From Alteromonadaceae bacterium (lineage in GTDB: Bacteria > Pseudomonadota > Gammaproteobacteria > Pseudomonadales > Oleiphilaceae), in contig JABXHG010000582.1 in assembly GCA_013393545.1 (NCBI GenBank), positions 1 to 31,694 on the forward strand: 31,694 bases of DNA. The letters are read 5' to 3'. This document shows, in pieces, positions 6,004 to 18,199 of this stretch; within the stretch, counting starts at the first letter, position 1; the number at the start of each line of letters is the position of its first letter. Made by a program: the position numbers and the translations under genes. Below the pieces are notes generated by a model. The model did not search any database. It saw nothing but the letters and a program-made list of their open reading frames with translations, and had not been told where the DNA came from.

Positions 6004-7881
6004 ATGACTCAGAGCCCGAAACCGCCGGCACTGGAGCCGGCTGGCCTGGTGTGGCGGGATGGCGTGCCGGAATCCACCCGCTTTGGTGACGTCTATTTCA
6101 GCCGCGACAACGGCCTGGAAGAAACTCGCTATGTGTTTTTGCAGCAAAACCACTTGCCAGAGCGGTTTGCCGGTCTGGCGGCCGGGCAGTCGTTTGTCAT
6201 TGCCGAAACCGGGTTCGGTACCGGGCTGAATTTCCTGGCGGCCTGGGCGGAATGGCTGGCCCGCAGGCCGGCCGAAGACGATGGCACACTGCATTTTGTC
6301 TCCGTTGAACGTTACCCACTCAGCCGCCTGGAGCTGGAACAGGCACTGGCCTTATGGCCAGAGCTCGCGCCCCTTGCCGGCGAGTTGCTGGAGCACTACC
6401 CGCCTCTGATCCGTGGCACCCACCGCCTGGTGCTGGCCGGCGGGCGTGTGCGTTTGACTCTCTATTTCGGCGACGTACTGGATGCCTGGGACGACCTGAC
6501 ATTCACCGCCGACGCCTGGCTCCTGGACGGTTTTGCGCCCTCACTCAATCCGGACATGTGGCTGGAAACAGCCATTGACCAGTTGCACCGGCACAGTAAA
6601 ACCGGCACCACCCTGGCCACGTTCACGGCCGTTGGCCGAGTTCGTCGGGCACTTGCGGATGCCGGCTTCACCATGGAGAAAGTGCCCGGTTATGGTCGCA
6701 AACGAGAGATGCTGGTCGGCAGGCTTGGCTCCGTTCACACCTCGCAACCACCCGTTGACCGCCAGCCGGTTGCCATCCTTGGCGCCGGCATTGCCGGCAC
6801 TGCCCTGGCCCGTAATCTGGCCGAACGGGGGCAGCCGGTCATTCTCGTGGACCAGGCCGAACAACCCGGTAGCGCCGCTTCCGGTAACCTGCAGGGCGCG
6901 CTCTATGTGAAACTGGGCGTGGAATACAACGCACAAACGGAACTGGCCGCCACGGCACTGGCCTTCAGTCAGCGCTTTTACCAACGCTGGAAACACCAGT
7001 TCTGGCATCCGACCGGCCTGTTGCAGGTGGCGGGCACCGAACAGGAGGCCGATCGGCAACGGCGTTTTCTGGCTCGCAACCAGTACCCGGAATCGTTCCT
7101 GCAGCCGGTCAGCCCGTTGCAGGCTTCGGAGCTGGCCGGCATTGATGTCCCCCACAGCGGGCTCTGGTTTCCCGGCTCCGGCTGGCTGGAACCGGCCCGA
7201 GCCTGCACTCTACTGGCTAATCACCCGCTCATTCAGACGCGCTTTGGCTTCCGTGTTGCACGGATACAGGCCGAACAGCAGCAGTGGCGGTTGTCGGACG
7301 GAGCCGGAGCCGAAATAACCGCCAGCCGGTTGGTGATTGCCGCCGGGCACGAAACCTCGGCGGTACTCTCTGACGACGGCGAACTGCGCCTGAAGCCGAT
7401 TCGCGGACAGGTTTCCCGCCTGCCGGAAAGCGATTACAACCTGCCCGAAACCGTTATCTGCGGCACCAAATATCTGAACCCCGCATTGAACGGTGAAGCC
7501 ATCACCGGCGCCACATTCGACCTGCGGGACGACAACCCCGAGCAGACCCCGGAAAGCAACCAGGCCAACCTGGCCGAGCTGGAAGAACTGTTGCCCTCGG
7601 TATGCAAGAACGGGGGCAAATCACCGGCAGACCTGCAGGGGCGCGTTGCCTTCCGCTGCACCACCCACGATTACCAGCCAGTGGCCGGCGCTTTCAGCCC
7701 GTCGGATGCTCCGCCGAATACCGATGACAGCCTGTTTCTGCTGACCGGCCTGGGTAGCAAGGGGCTGGCCTGGGCGCCATTACTGGCGGAATACCTGGCT
7801 GATTGGCTAACCGGCCAGCCTCACTGCCTGCCCAATCCCCTTGCCCGGCGCCTGGCACCACAACGCCTGTACCGTAAGTAA
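6004..7881 (+). CDS. mnmC: Bifunctional tRNA wobble-uridine modification enzyme MnmC
   Basis: MnmC completes mnm5s2U34 in tRNAs. Its FAD domain removes the carboxymethyl group from cmnm5U34 and its SAM domain methylates the resulting nm5U34. In this 625-aa product (E. coli 668) the methyltransferase domain comes first: residues 25-45 carry FGDVYFSRDNGLEETRYVF, VIAETGFGTGLNFLAAW (65-81) is the SAM loop, and AWLLDGFAPSLNPDMW is the family motif. From about residue 255 comes the FAD oxidoreductase domain with the Rossmann motif VAILGAGIAGTALARNLAERG, and later GLGSKGLAWAPLLAEYLA. The start ATG 6004 lies four bases after the cyclophilin stop and gives the expected N-terminus. The open frame continues upstream to 5836 but overlaps the cyclophilin gene. 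Confidence 0.95.
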   Translation: MTQSPKPPALEPAGLVWRDGVPESTRFGDVYFSRDNGLEETRYVFLQQNHLPERFAGLAAGQSFVIAETGFGTGLNFLAAWAEWLARRPAEDDGTLHFVSVERYPLSRLELEQALALWPELAPLAGELLEHYPPLIRGTHRLVLAGGRVRLTLYFGDVLDAWDDLTFTADAWLLDGFAPSLNPDMWLETAIDQLHRHSKTGTTLATFTAVGRVRRALADAGFTMEKVPGYGRKREMLVGRLGSVHTSQPPVDRQPVAILGAGIAGTALARNLAERGQPVILVDQAEQPGSAASGNLQGALYVKLGVEYNAQTELAATALAFSQRFYQRWKHQFWHPTGLLQVAGTEQEADRQRRFLARNQYPESFLQPVSPLQASELAGIDVPHSGLWFPGSGWLEPARACTLLANHPLIQTRFGFRVARIQAEQQQWRLSDGAGAEITASRLVIAAGHETSAVLSDDGELRLKPIRGQVSRLPESDYNLPETVICGTKYLNPALNGEAITGATFDLRDDNPEQTPESNQANLAELEELLPSVCKNGGKSPADLQGRVAFRCTTHDYQPVAGAFSPSDAPPNTDDSLFLLTGLGSKGLAWAPLLAEYLADWLTGQPHCLPNPLARRLAPQRLYRK

Positions 7882-7882
7882 C

Positions 7883-7912
7883 TTGCCAGAGACTGCTAAA
7901 CTGCGGTATGAA
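7883..7912 (+). promoter_or_regulatory. Candidate sigma-70 promoter for the CBS-domain gene
   Basis: TTGCCA (7883-7888), 18 bases, then TATGAA (7907-7912), placed about 30 bases before the ATG at 7943. The -35 matches five of six consensus bases and the -10 four of six. This is a modest prediction. Confidence 0.4.
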
Positions 7913-7942
7913 GACAAGAGGTGGGTTAATTAAGGGGCAGCC

Positions 7943-8593
7943 ATGTCGATATACGTCAGTGAACCGGGCCGACCGTTGGGCACCCGATTGCCCGCAGTGT
8001 TTCGCAATCGGCCGGTGGGGGATGTCACGGAATTAAACGAATCCGGTGCCATTTCCGCCGAATACAGCGAAGCCACCGACGCCGAATTCCAGCAGGCAGT
8101 GCACAGTGGTGGCAGCGGAAACCGGCGTCGACAACAAGCGTTACAGGAATATGGGACCGCTGCCGGCGGCGACAGCCTCGAACAGAGAATCTATCTGCCC
8201 GTATCCGAGATCTGTTCACCGTCGGTGTATTCGGTGCCGGCCAGCGTGTCTGTTTCCGAGGCCATTGACGTCATGGAAAGCAATGGGGTGCATCACCTGG
8301 TGGTGCTGGCAGAAGACAACGTCGCCGGCCTGATTGATTTGCGCTGGTTGCTCACCTGGCTGCACGAAAACACCTCAGAGGCCATTCACAAAAGCCTGAG
8401 TAATATCGAGCTGCCAGCGTTTCTGACCGCCTCACCAGAAACCGATGCCCATCAGCTGGCGCGATTGATGCTGGCTCACCATCTGAATGCCGCCCTGGTT
8501 GTCGACGCTAACGGCAAGGCGGACGGAGTGGTCACCAGTACTGACTACCTCAAGCTCTACGCCAGCGTCAGCCGCCAGGAGGGCGAAGTCTGA
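7943..8593 (+). CDS. CBS-domain-pair protein
   Basis: The 216-residue soluble protein has an N-terminal region of about 85 residues, probably loosely structured. Two CBS repeats follow: the first around 92-145 (VSEICSPSVYSVPASVSVSEAIDVMESNGVHHLVVL...GLIDLRWLL) and the second around 150-210 (PAFLTASPETDAHQLARLMLAHHLNAALVVD...GVVTSTDYLKLY). CBS pairs usually bind adenine nucleotides and regulate a partner domain or protein. No catalytic or transport domain is attached, so this is a stand-alone sensor or regulator of unknown target. It follows mnmC by 61 bases and converges on ligA. Family assignment is good; the function is not known. Confidence 0.85.
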   Translation: MSIYVSEPGRPLGTRLPAVFRNRPVGDVTELNESGAISAEYSEATDAEFQQAVHSGGSGNRRRQQALQEYGTAAGGDSLEQRIYLPVSEICSPSVYSVPASVSVSEAIDVMESNGVHHLVVLAEDNVAGLIDLRWLLTWLHENTSEAIHKSLSNIELPAFLTASPETDAHQLARLMLAHHLNAALVVDANGKADGVVTSTDYLKLYASVSRQEGEV

Positions 8594-8617
8594 CACAGCA
8601 GCGCCACCCGTGAATCG

Positions 8618-11715
<3,098 letters not shown>

Positions 11716-11837
11716 AGTAAGACTGTCCTGTTTTCGGTTCGAAACATGAGGTTGTGTGGTGCCCTAGTTTACTACAATCAATGCGCATCGGGGCCGGATG
11801 GCATTATTGTCATGATTACGCCGGTTTCAATCAATGC
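11716..11837. other. smc-zipA intergenic region with a direct repeat
   Basis: The 122 bases contain two direct copies of CAATCAATGC (plus-strand reading, 11775-11784 and 11828-11837), the second touching the smc stop codon. On the minus strand TTGATT, 17 bases, GACAAT is a weak promoter candidate that could give zipA-ligA some independence from smc. No hairpin terminator is visible. Confidence 0.4.
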
Positions 11838-14800
11838 TCAGGCCTCTGCCAGCGCTGCCGCCTCGTCCACATCCACGGACACCAGGCGCGAGCAACCGGG
11901 TTCGTGCATGGTCACCCCCATCAGCTGGTCGGCGTTCTCCATGGCAATCTTGTTGTGGGTAATATAGATGAACTGCACCTGCCGGGACATTTCCTTCACC
12001 ATGTTGGCGTAGCGGCCTACGTTGGCGTCGTCCAGCGGTGCGTCTACTTCATCCAGCATGCAGAATGGCGCCGGGTTGAGCTGGAAAATCGAAAACACGA
12101 GGGCAATGGCGGTCAGCGCCTTTTCACCACCGGACAACAGGTGGATCGTCGTGTTTTTCTTGCCCGGGGGCCGGGCCATGATCGCCACACCGGTTTCCAG
12201 CAGGTCTTCGCCGGTCAGCTCCAGGCTGGCGCTGCCGCCGCCAAACACTTTCGGGAACAGTGCCTGCAGACCGCCGTTTACCTGATCAAAGGTTTCCTTG
12301 AAGCGTTGCCGGGTTTCCCGGTCAATCCGTCGCATGGCGTTGTCGAGAGTTTCCAGAGCCTCGTTCAGGTCGTCATTCTGTTCGTCCAGGTAGCGTTTAC
12401 GCTCGCTCTGAACCTGGTATTCTTCGATTGCCGCCAGGTTGATGGCGCCCAGGCGCTGGATGCGGTTGCCAATCTTTTCCAGCTCCTCCGCCCAGGCAGC
12501 TTCGGTAGCCTCTTCGGGCAGGCGATCAAGCACATCACGCAGTGAAACCTCCAGCTCTCGCAGTTGTTCCAGCTGATTGCCGGAGCGGATCTCCAGGGCC
12601 TGGGATTCCATTTTCAGTTTTTCGAGTTTTTCCCGCACGCTCTGAGCTTGCTGATCGGTCTGGTGGCGGCGCTGCTCCCGTTCACGCACTTCCCGGTCAA
12701 TGTCTTCCAGTGCGTCCCGTGCCGCGCCCAGTTTCTCTTCCTCGGCCAGTCGGCGGTCCAGCAGCCCTTCAAGCTGCATTTCCAGATCCTCGACCGGCTC
12801 CTCCGCACTTTCGCGGGCTTCTCGCAGCACCTCAAGGCGTTCATCCAGCCGGTGTTTTTGCAGGCGCATACGTTCAAGCGTCTGCTTCAGGCCGTCACGC
12901 TGGCTGTGAAGGGTCTGCAGCTGGAGCTGCAGCTGGTGGCTGTGATCACGGTCATGGCGGGCCTGCTGTCGTAAGCGGTCGAGATTCTCGCGCAGACTAT
13001 CGCGCTGCTCCAGCAGCCGCTCTTTTTCCTCTTCGTGATCTTCGTTGGCGGCCAGGGAGACATCCCACTCTTCCCGCGCCAGTTCCAGGTTTTCCTGCTG
13101 TTCTTCAAGCTCCGCACGGACATCTTCGATATCTTCCACCAGCTGGGCCAGGCGGGCGTCAATCTGCTCCGTGCGGGCCTTAAGGCCGCTGATTTTTGAA
13201 TCAAGAGTACTCAGCTCACGATCAGTTTGCTGCTGCCGGCCTTGCACCTCGGCGCGCTCGCGCTCGATACGTTCTTCCTGTTCGCGATGATCCTCGAGGG
13301 TTTCCCGGGCCTGCGCCAGCGCTGCTTCCGACTCTGCCAGCTCGGCTTCCAGCTCGGTGACCTTTTTCTGGCGTTCGATCACACCCGTCTGGCTGGCATC
13401 AGAGTCTGGCATCAGAATCCAGTCCGGCGACACCCACACCCCATCCGGCGTAATCAGGCTTTCACCGGGCTGTAGCCGCCCGCGCTGGGCCATGGCCTCA
13501 TCGGCACTATCGGCCACCTGGATGCCCGCCAGCATGCCAGCCAGGGCCGGGACACCCGACACTTTCTCGGCCAGATTCGGCATGCCGCCATTGGTCGGTT
13601 TTTCGGTGGCCCCCGATTGTTCGCCGGCCACCATCGACAAGCCGCGCGGGGCACTTGCCAGTGTCTCGCTGAACGAATCCAGGGCCGGCACCACCAGCCC
13701 CTGGGCAAACCGGCCAAGTACCTGTTCAACCGCAAATTCCCAGCCGTTGTCAATGTACAATTGCGAGGCTACCCGGGGGGCATCGTCCAGGCCCTGCTGC
13801 ACGAGCCACTGCTGCAATGCATCGTCCTCGCTGCCCAGTTGTTCGGCCAGTAACGCCGATTGCGATTCCAGCGAGGCTTTCAGGGTTTGCACCCTTTGCT
13901 GGTGTTCAGACGCCTGCTGTTCCGATTCACGGGTGGCGTGTCTAGCCTCAGTGACCTGTTCCTGCAACCCGGCGATGCGCTCGGCCATTTCTTCGCTCTG
14001 TAGCTGCAGGGTTTCCTGCTGTTCCAACAACTGTTCCAGCTCGTCCCGGTTTACTTGGCCATTGAGCTGTTGCTGCTCGTCCTGCAGCTTTTGGCTTCGG
14101 TTTTTCAGCTGGTCAATGGTCTGCTCAAGAGACTGGATGCGGGATTGGGCCAGTTCCGCCTGGCGACGGGCATCGGAGGAGCGGCCACTGAAAGTTTCCC
14201 ATTGGTGTTGCCACTCGGCCATGGCGTCTTCGGCCTGCTGCAGATGCTCGGCGGATTCTTCCGCGCTTATAGCCAGGGCCTCCTGTTCGGGTTCGAGCAT
14301 GGACAGTTCTTCTTCCAGACTGTCGTGGCGTTCTTCGTCCTGGGTTAGTTCACGATCCAGCTCTCGCTGGTTGGCCATGGCCTGGTCCAGCTCGGCGGCG
14401 GTTTGCCGGCTTCGCTCCCGTTGATGCTCGATGCTTTGTTCGATACGGGCGATGTCCGCGCCCGCTTCGTAATAGCGGGCCTGGGCGCGGTTGAAGTGTT
14501 CGTTGCGGTGCTGGTGGTCGTCCCTCAGCGATTCCAGAGAGGTTTCGAGGCTCAGGCGTTCGGTGAGCAATTGTTCCAGTTCCAGCTCCGTGTCCCGGAT
14601 TTTGCTGCGCCAGCTGTGCAAATCGTTATCCAGGGACTGCCAGCGCAGCACCGTGAGTTCGGCCTTTTTCTGCCGCTCTTCATGTTTGAGTGCTTTGTAC
14701 TTTTCGGCCGAAGCGGCCTGTCGCTCTAGGTGTTGGAGCTGACGCTCGAGTTCCTCGCGCAGGTCGGTCAGGCGTTCGAGATTTTCCTGGGTGCGTCGGA

Positions 14801-15350
14801 TCCGGTTTTCGGTTTCCCGCCGGCGTTCCTTGTATTTGGAGATGCCGGCCGCTTCCTCAATGTACACGCGCAGTTCTTCGGGCTTTGCCTCGATCAACCG
14901 GGAAATCATGCCCTGCTCGATGATGGCGTAACTGCGGGGCCCAAGCCCGGTACCCAGGAACAAATCGGTGATGTCACGGCGCCGACACTTGGCACCATTC
15001 ATGAAGTAGGCGGACTGCCCTTCCCGCGACACCCGGCGTTTGACCGAGATTTCGTTGAAACTGGCAAATTCCCCGGGTGCCGAGCCGTCGGAATTATCAA
15101 ACACCAGTTCGATGGACGCCTGCCCTACCGGTTTACGCGCAGTGGAGCCATTAAAGATAACGTCCGACATGGATTCACCCCGCAGATACTTGGCGGAGCT
15201 TTCGCCCATCACCCAGCGCACGGCATCGATGATGTTGGATTTGCCGCAACCGTTGGGGCCAACCACGGCGGTCATGTTGGAGGGGAAAGGCACGGTTGTG
15301 GGGTCAACAAAGGATTTGAAACCGGCCAGCTTGATCGACTTGAGCCGCAT
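11838..15350 (-). CDS. smc: Chromosome partition and condensin ATPase Smc
   Basis: Smc is the ATPase arm of the SMC-ScpAB condensin, which organises and helps segregate chromosomes. The 1170-aa product has the full architecture. The N-terminal ATPase head has Walker A GPNGCGKS (31-38). A long coiled coil, very rich in Glu, Gln, Arg and Leu, runs to about 505. The hinge lies near 510-660 (GWEFAVEQVLGRFAQGLVVP, GESLITPDGVWVSPDW). A second coiled coil to about 1000 is followed by the C-terminal head, with signature LSGGEKALTA (from 1072) and Walker B CMLDEVDAPLDD (1097-1108). IEEAAGISKYKERRRETE is intact. AGGAGGG lies upstream of the ATG. It begins the smc-zipA-ligA unit and is divergent from a diguanylate cyclase gene. 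Confidence 0.97.
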   Translation of the reverse strand: MRLKSIKLAGFKSFVDPTTVPFPSNMTAVVGPNGCGKSNIIDAVRWVMGESSAKYLRGESMSDVIFNGSTARKPVGQASIELVFDNSDGSAPGEFASFNEISVKRRVSREGQSAYFMNGAKCRRRDITDLFLGTGLGPRSYAIIEQGMISRLIEAKPEELRVYIEEAAGISKYKERRRETENRIRRTQENLERLTDLREELERQLQHLERQAASAEKYKALKHEERQKKAELTVLRWQSLDNDLHSWRSKIRDTELELEQLLTERLSLETSLESLRDDHQHRNEHFNRAQARYYEAGADIARIEQSIEHQRERSRQTAAELDQAMANQRELDRELTQDEERHDSLEEELSMLEPEQEALAISAEESAEHLQQAEDAMAEWQHQWETFSGRSSDARRQAELAQSRIQSLEQTIDQLKNRSQKLQDEQQQLNGQVNRDELEQLLEQQETLQLQSEEMAERIAGLQEQVTEARHATRESEQQASEHQQRVQTLKASLESQSALLAEQLGSEDDALQQWLVQQGLDDAPRVASQLYIDNGWEFAVEQVLGRFAQGLVVPALDSFSETLASAPRGLSMVAGEQSGATEKPTNGGMPNLAEKVSGVPALAGMLAGIQVADSADEAMAQRGRLQPGESLITPDGVWVSPDWILMPDSDASQTGVIERQKKVTELEAELAESEAALAQARETLEDHREQEERIERERAEVQGRQQQTDRELSTLDSKISGLKARTEQIDARLAQLVEDIEDVRAELEEQQENLELAREEWDVSLAANEDHEEEKERLLEQRDSLRENLDRLRQQARHDRDHSHQLQLQLQTLHSQRDGLKQTLERMRLQKHRLDERLEVLREARESAEEPVEDLEMQLEGLLDRRLAEEEKLGAARDALEDIDREVREREQRRHQTDQQAQSVREKLEKLKMESQALEIRSGNQLEQLRELEVSLRDVLDRLPEEATEAAWAEELEKIGNRIQRLGAINLAAIEEYQVQSERKRYLDEQNDDLNEALETLDNAMRRIDRETRQRFKETFDQVNGGLQALFPKVFGGGSASLELTGEDLLETGVAIMARPPGKKNTTIHLLSGGEKALTAIALVFSIFQLNPAPFCMLDEVDAPLDDANVGRYANMVKEMSRQVQFIYITHNKIAMENADQLMGVTMHEPGCSRLVSVDVDEAAALAEA

Positions 15351-15612
15351 ATCAGGCGTTGCCCTCCTGCTTGTTCATTCCTTTGCCCCACGCTGTGTTC
15401 GGATGAATTTCAGACGCGAAAGTTTATCACAGCCATGGCCGGCAAAAACCTGCCGAAAAAATGACGCCTTAATAGTCACACGAAACATTGATTAACAATG
15501 TGCCTTATAAAGTCATCACAGGCTATTGATTAAAATGTATTTATTGTTTTTGGCATTGTTTCTGCTTAGGTCAGGGCGTCAACCTAATGTTCAGCAACCA
15601 GAGTGAGCCGTC
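15351..15612. promoter_or_regulatory. Divergent control region between smc and the diguanylate cyclase gene
   Basis: These 262 bases must hold the smc promoter (leftward) and the promoter of the GGDEF gene (rightward). No convincing sigma-70 pair was seen for smc. The half nearest the GGDEF gene is AT-rich and holds a sigma-54-like site. No coding sequence is supported. Confidence 0.4.
15550..15566 (+). promoter_or_regulatory. Candidate sigma-54 promoter for the diguanylate cyclase gene
   Basis: TTGGCATTGTTTCTGCT has the TTGGCA -24 half and a GC at -12, separated from GG by exactly ten bases. It departs from consensus in the spacer and has CTGC where TTGC is preferred. A start near 15577 would leave a leader of about 36 bases before GTG 15613. 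Confidence 0.45.
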
Positions 15613-16536
15613 GTGAAAAATCTGACCTCAATTCAGTCCTCAACGTCGCGCCCGGCCCGTTTAGCGGCCCTGAAACAATCATTCCAGGAATGGACCAGTG
15701 CGCCGGATGCGCTCACTCGCCTGTCCAGACGCTTGTCCACCACTCTGTGCCTGGAAACCCAGCTGGGCATGATTGCCGAAGAAGCGCTGGCCATTATTCC
15801 TTTTGACGCGATGAACTACCGCAACCGGATCGCCCGTCAGGATTTTGTATTTTCCACTGGGGTGGGCGGCCCCCACCGTTGCGAGTACCGGTTGTCGCTG
15901 GAAGGCAATTATTACGGAACCCTGAGCTTTCACCGCCGTCAGCGCTTCACCGAAGACGAATTGACCGGCTTTGAAATGCTGATTTCCGCTCTGATTTGCC
16001 CGTTGCGCAATGCCTGCCGGTTTATCGCGATTGAGCAGGCGGCACTGACCGACTCCCTGACCGGCATTGGCAACAAGCGGGCGATGGACGAGGCATTAAG
16101 CCAGGCCAGCGCTCTGGCAGAGCGGCATGGTGCGCCCTGGAGCCTGATTCTGTGTGACCTTGACCACTTCAAGCGGATCAACGACACCTACGGACATATG
16201 GTTGGCGATCATATTCTGGCGCGCTCCGCAGAACAGATAGATCGTTCGCTGCGCACCTCCGATAGCGTCTACCGGTTTGGAGGCGAGGAATTTGCGGTGC
16301 TGCTACCCCATACCAGCAGCAGTGATGCAAAAGACGTGGCCGATCGGATCCGCCTGGCCATTGAAGGTTTGCGGGTGGATACTGAGGAGAGTCTGGTATC
16401 AGTCAGCGCCAGCTGTGGCGTGGCCACCTATCTTACGGGCGAAGATGTGGACCACTGGTTGGCGCGCGCGGACGAAGCTCTGTATCGGGCCAAAGACCAC
16501 GGCCGCAACTGCACCAAAGTGTTTGCCACCATTTAA
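15613..16536 (+). CDS. GGDEF-domain diguanylate cyclase
   Basis: This enzyme should make cyclic di-GMP from two GTP molecules. The 307 residues have an N-terminal region (about 15-140) of GAF-like character with LETQLGMIAEEALAIIPFDA and no membrane segments, so the protein is cytosolic. The GGDEF domain follows at about 142-305: DSLTGIGNKRAMD, DLDHFKRINDTYGHMVGD, and active-site GGEEF (223-227) intact. An inhibitory I-site RTSD lies at 214-217, nine residues before the first Gly of GGEEF as in PleD-type enzymes, so product feedback is likely. The GTG start is preceded by a weak GAGCCG. The gene is alone, divergent from smc and convergent with rluB. The signal sensed by the N-terminal domain is unknown. 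Confidence 0.9.
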   Translation: MKNLTSIQSSTSRPARLAALKQSFQEWTSAPDALTRLSRRLSTTLCLETQLGMIAEEALAIIPFDAMNYRNRIARQDFVFSTGVGGPHRCEYRLSLEGNYYGTLSFHRRQRFTEDELTGFEMLISALICPLRNACRFIAIEQAALTDSLTGIGNKRAMDEALSQASALAERHGAPWSLILCDLDHFKRINDTYGHMVGDHILARSAEQIDRSLRTSDSVYRFGGEEFAVLLPHTSSSDAKDVADRIRLAIEGLRVDTEESLVSVSASCGVATYLTGEDVDHWLARADEALYRAKDHGRNCTKVFATI

Positions 16537-16550
16537 CCGCCGCCAGCATG

Positions 16551-16566
16551 CCGCCCTCAGGGGCGG
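16551..16566. terminator. GC-rich hairpin between the GGDEF gene and rluB
   Basis: CCGCCC and GGGCGG pair across a four-base loop. The loop contains the rluB stop codon (16557-16559). No T-run follows on either strand, so this is at best a weak bidirectional transcription or pausing signal between convergent genes. Confidence 0.35.
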
Positions 16567-17525
16567 TGCTTGCTCTTCGCTTTGGGTTTGGCGGGACGAG
16601 TGTCACTGACCTGCCAGCTGGCCCGGCCGGACTTTTTCGTTGACTTGCCCGGTGCCTTGCGGCGCTGGCGATCATGCACCGCCTGCTCCCCCGGCGTTTT
16701 CTGGGGAATGGCCACCGGTTGCAGACCAACCGAACGGCTCAGCGTGTCCACGGCCTTCTGATCCAACTCTTCCCATTTGCCAACTGTCAGCCTCGAGGGC
16801 AGGAAAATCGGCCCGTAACGCACCCGCTTCAGGCGGCTGACTTTCACGCCCTGGGATTCCCACAAACGGCGCACTTCCCGGTTACGGCCTTCAAACAAGG
16901 TAACGTGAAACCATTGGTTCAAGCCCTTGCCACCCGCCGGTGTGATGTCAGAGAAGCTGGCTTTACCGTCTTCCAGCAGCACGCCGTCAAGCAGGCGTTG
17001 GATCATTGCCTCGTCCACTTCGCCGAAGACCCGAACCGCGTACTCCCGGTCGATTTCATTGGAGGGATGCATCAGCCTGTTGGCCAGTTCACCATCGGTG
17101 GTGAACAGCACAAGACCGGTGGTGTTGATGTCCAGCCGGCCAATGGCAATCCAGCGCTGGTCCTTGAGTCTGGGCAGGCGATCAAACACCGTGGGGCGGC
17201 CTTCCGGATCTTTGCGGGTGGTGACTTCGCCTTCGGGTTTGTTGTATATCAGAACCCGGCGAACCACATCGGTGGCCGCGCTGGTATCCAGCAGCTTGCC
17301 GTCGAGCTCGAACCGGTCTTCCGGGGTGGCTTTCTGGCCGGGAGCAGGAATCTCGCCGTTGACCAGCAGACGGCCAGCAGCCATCCAGCCTTCGATTTCC
17401 CGACGCGAACCCACACCGGTTCGGGCCAGAAGTTTCTGTATGCGCTCCGGGCCGGCGGGCGCCGCGCTTTCGCTACGACGGGCTTTGGGTCCGGAGGCTT
17501 TTTTTCCGGGGCCGGATGCCTTCAT
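16557..17525 (-). CDS. rluB: 23S rRNA pseudouridine synthase RluB
   Basis: RluB converts U2605 of 23S rRNA to pseudouridine (E. coli numbering). The 322-residue product has a basic N-terminal tail, then an S4 RNA-binding domain (RIQKLLARTGVGSRREIEGW, residues 28-47), then the RsuA/RluB-type catalytic domain with GRLDINTTGLVLFTTDGELA; Asp132 is the expected nucleophile. LFEGRNREVRRLWESQG is the other family motif. The C-terminus ends in a Lys/Arg/Pro-rich disordered tail, common in RluB. It lies 36 bases after scpB, the usual scpA-scpB-rluB arrangement. RluE and RluF belong to the same family, but the context and tail favour RluB. Confidence 0.92.
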   Translation of the reverse strand: MKASGPGKKASGPKARRSESAAPAGPERIQKLLARTGVGSRREIEGWMAAGRLLVNGEIPAPGQKATPEDRFELDGKLLDTSAATDVVRRVLIYNKPEGEVTTRKDPEGRPTVFDRLPRLKDQRWIAIGRLDINTTGLVLFTTDGELANRLMHPSNEIDREYAVRVFGEVDEAMIQRLLDGVLLEDGKASFSDITPAGGKGLNQWFHVTLFEGRNREVRRLWESQGVKVSRLKRVRYGPIFLPSRLTVGKWEELDQKAVDTLSRSVGLQPVAIPQKTPGEQAVHDRQRRKAPGKSTKKSGRASWQVSDTRPAKPKAKSKHRP

Positions 17526-17561
17526 GGTTTGAATCCTTGTTGCAAGCTGATGCCAGCGGCA

Positions 17562-18173
17562 TCAATGAAGTGTCTTTTCGGAGGCATCGAATTCGATTTC
17601 CCCCTGCATGTTCTTTTCCATTTCCCGGCCAATTTCTTCCAGATCCCGTATTTCGGATAATGGCGGAAGTTCATCAAGGCCGGTCAGGTTGAAATAATCC
17701 AGAAACTGACGCGTGGTGGCATACATGGCCGGGCGACCGGGCACGTCTCGATGCCCCACCACGCGCACCCACTCTCGCTCACTGAGCGTGCGGATGATAT
17801 TGCTGCTTACCGTTACGCCGCGTATTTCTTCGATTTCGCCCCGGGTGATCGGCTGGCGATAGGCAATCAGGGCCAGGGTTTCCAGTAAAGCGCGGGAATA
17901 GCGCTGGGGCTTTTCCTCGAACAACCGGCGAATCCAGGGGGCAAATTCCTGCCGCACCTGCAACCGGTATCCGCTGGCGACTTTTTTCAGTTCGAAGCCT
18001 CGCCCTTCGCAGGCGCCGTCGAGCATCACCAGCACATGCTCCATGATTTGCCGGGTCGGGCGTTCGTCTTCGGTGAACAGGTCCCGAAGCTGCTCCACCG
18101 ACAGGGGCTTGCCGGCTGCCAGTAGCGCCGCTTCAACGATCGCCTGCAATCTGGCCAGATGTTCTTCGTTCAT
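17562..18173 (-). CDS. scpB: Segregation and condensation protein B (ScpB)
   Basis: ScpB dimers bind the kleisin ScpA and complete the Smc condensin. The 203-residue product contains two winged-helix domains: the first at about 5-85 (LARLQAIVEAALLAAGKPLSVEQL) and the second at about 90-165, with the conserved core RALLETLALIAYRQPITRGE followed by IEEIRGVTVSSNIIRTLSER. The C-terminal region is acidic. It lies between scpA (26 bases upstream) and rluB (36 bases downstream) in one operon. Confidence 0.95.
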   Translation of the reverse strand: MNEEHLARLQAIVEAALLAAGKPLSVEQLRDLFTEDERPTRQIMEHVLVMLDGACEGRGFELKKVASGYRLQVRQEFAPWIRRLFEEKPQRYSRALLETLALIAYRQPITRGEIEEIRGVTVSSNIIRTLSEREWVRVVGHRDVPGRPAMYATTRQFLDYFNLTGLDELPPLSEIRDLEEIGREMEKNMQGEIEFDASEKTLH

Positions 18174-18199
18174 ACCTGCCTGCTCCGGGTATCTTTGGC

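Noticed and set aside
13357..14424. 355-codon plus-strand frame inside smc
   Set aside because: Ser/Cys/Arg-rich translation, antisense to the Smc coiled coil; a typical shadow of Gln/Glu-rich repeats.
16551..16566. Treating the rluB-GGDEF hairpin as a firm terminator
   Set aside because: No T-run on either strand; kept only as a low-confidence feature.
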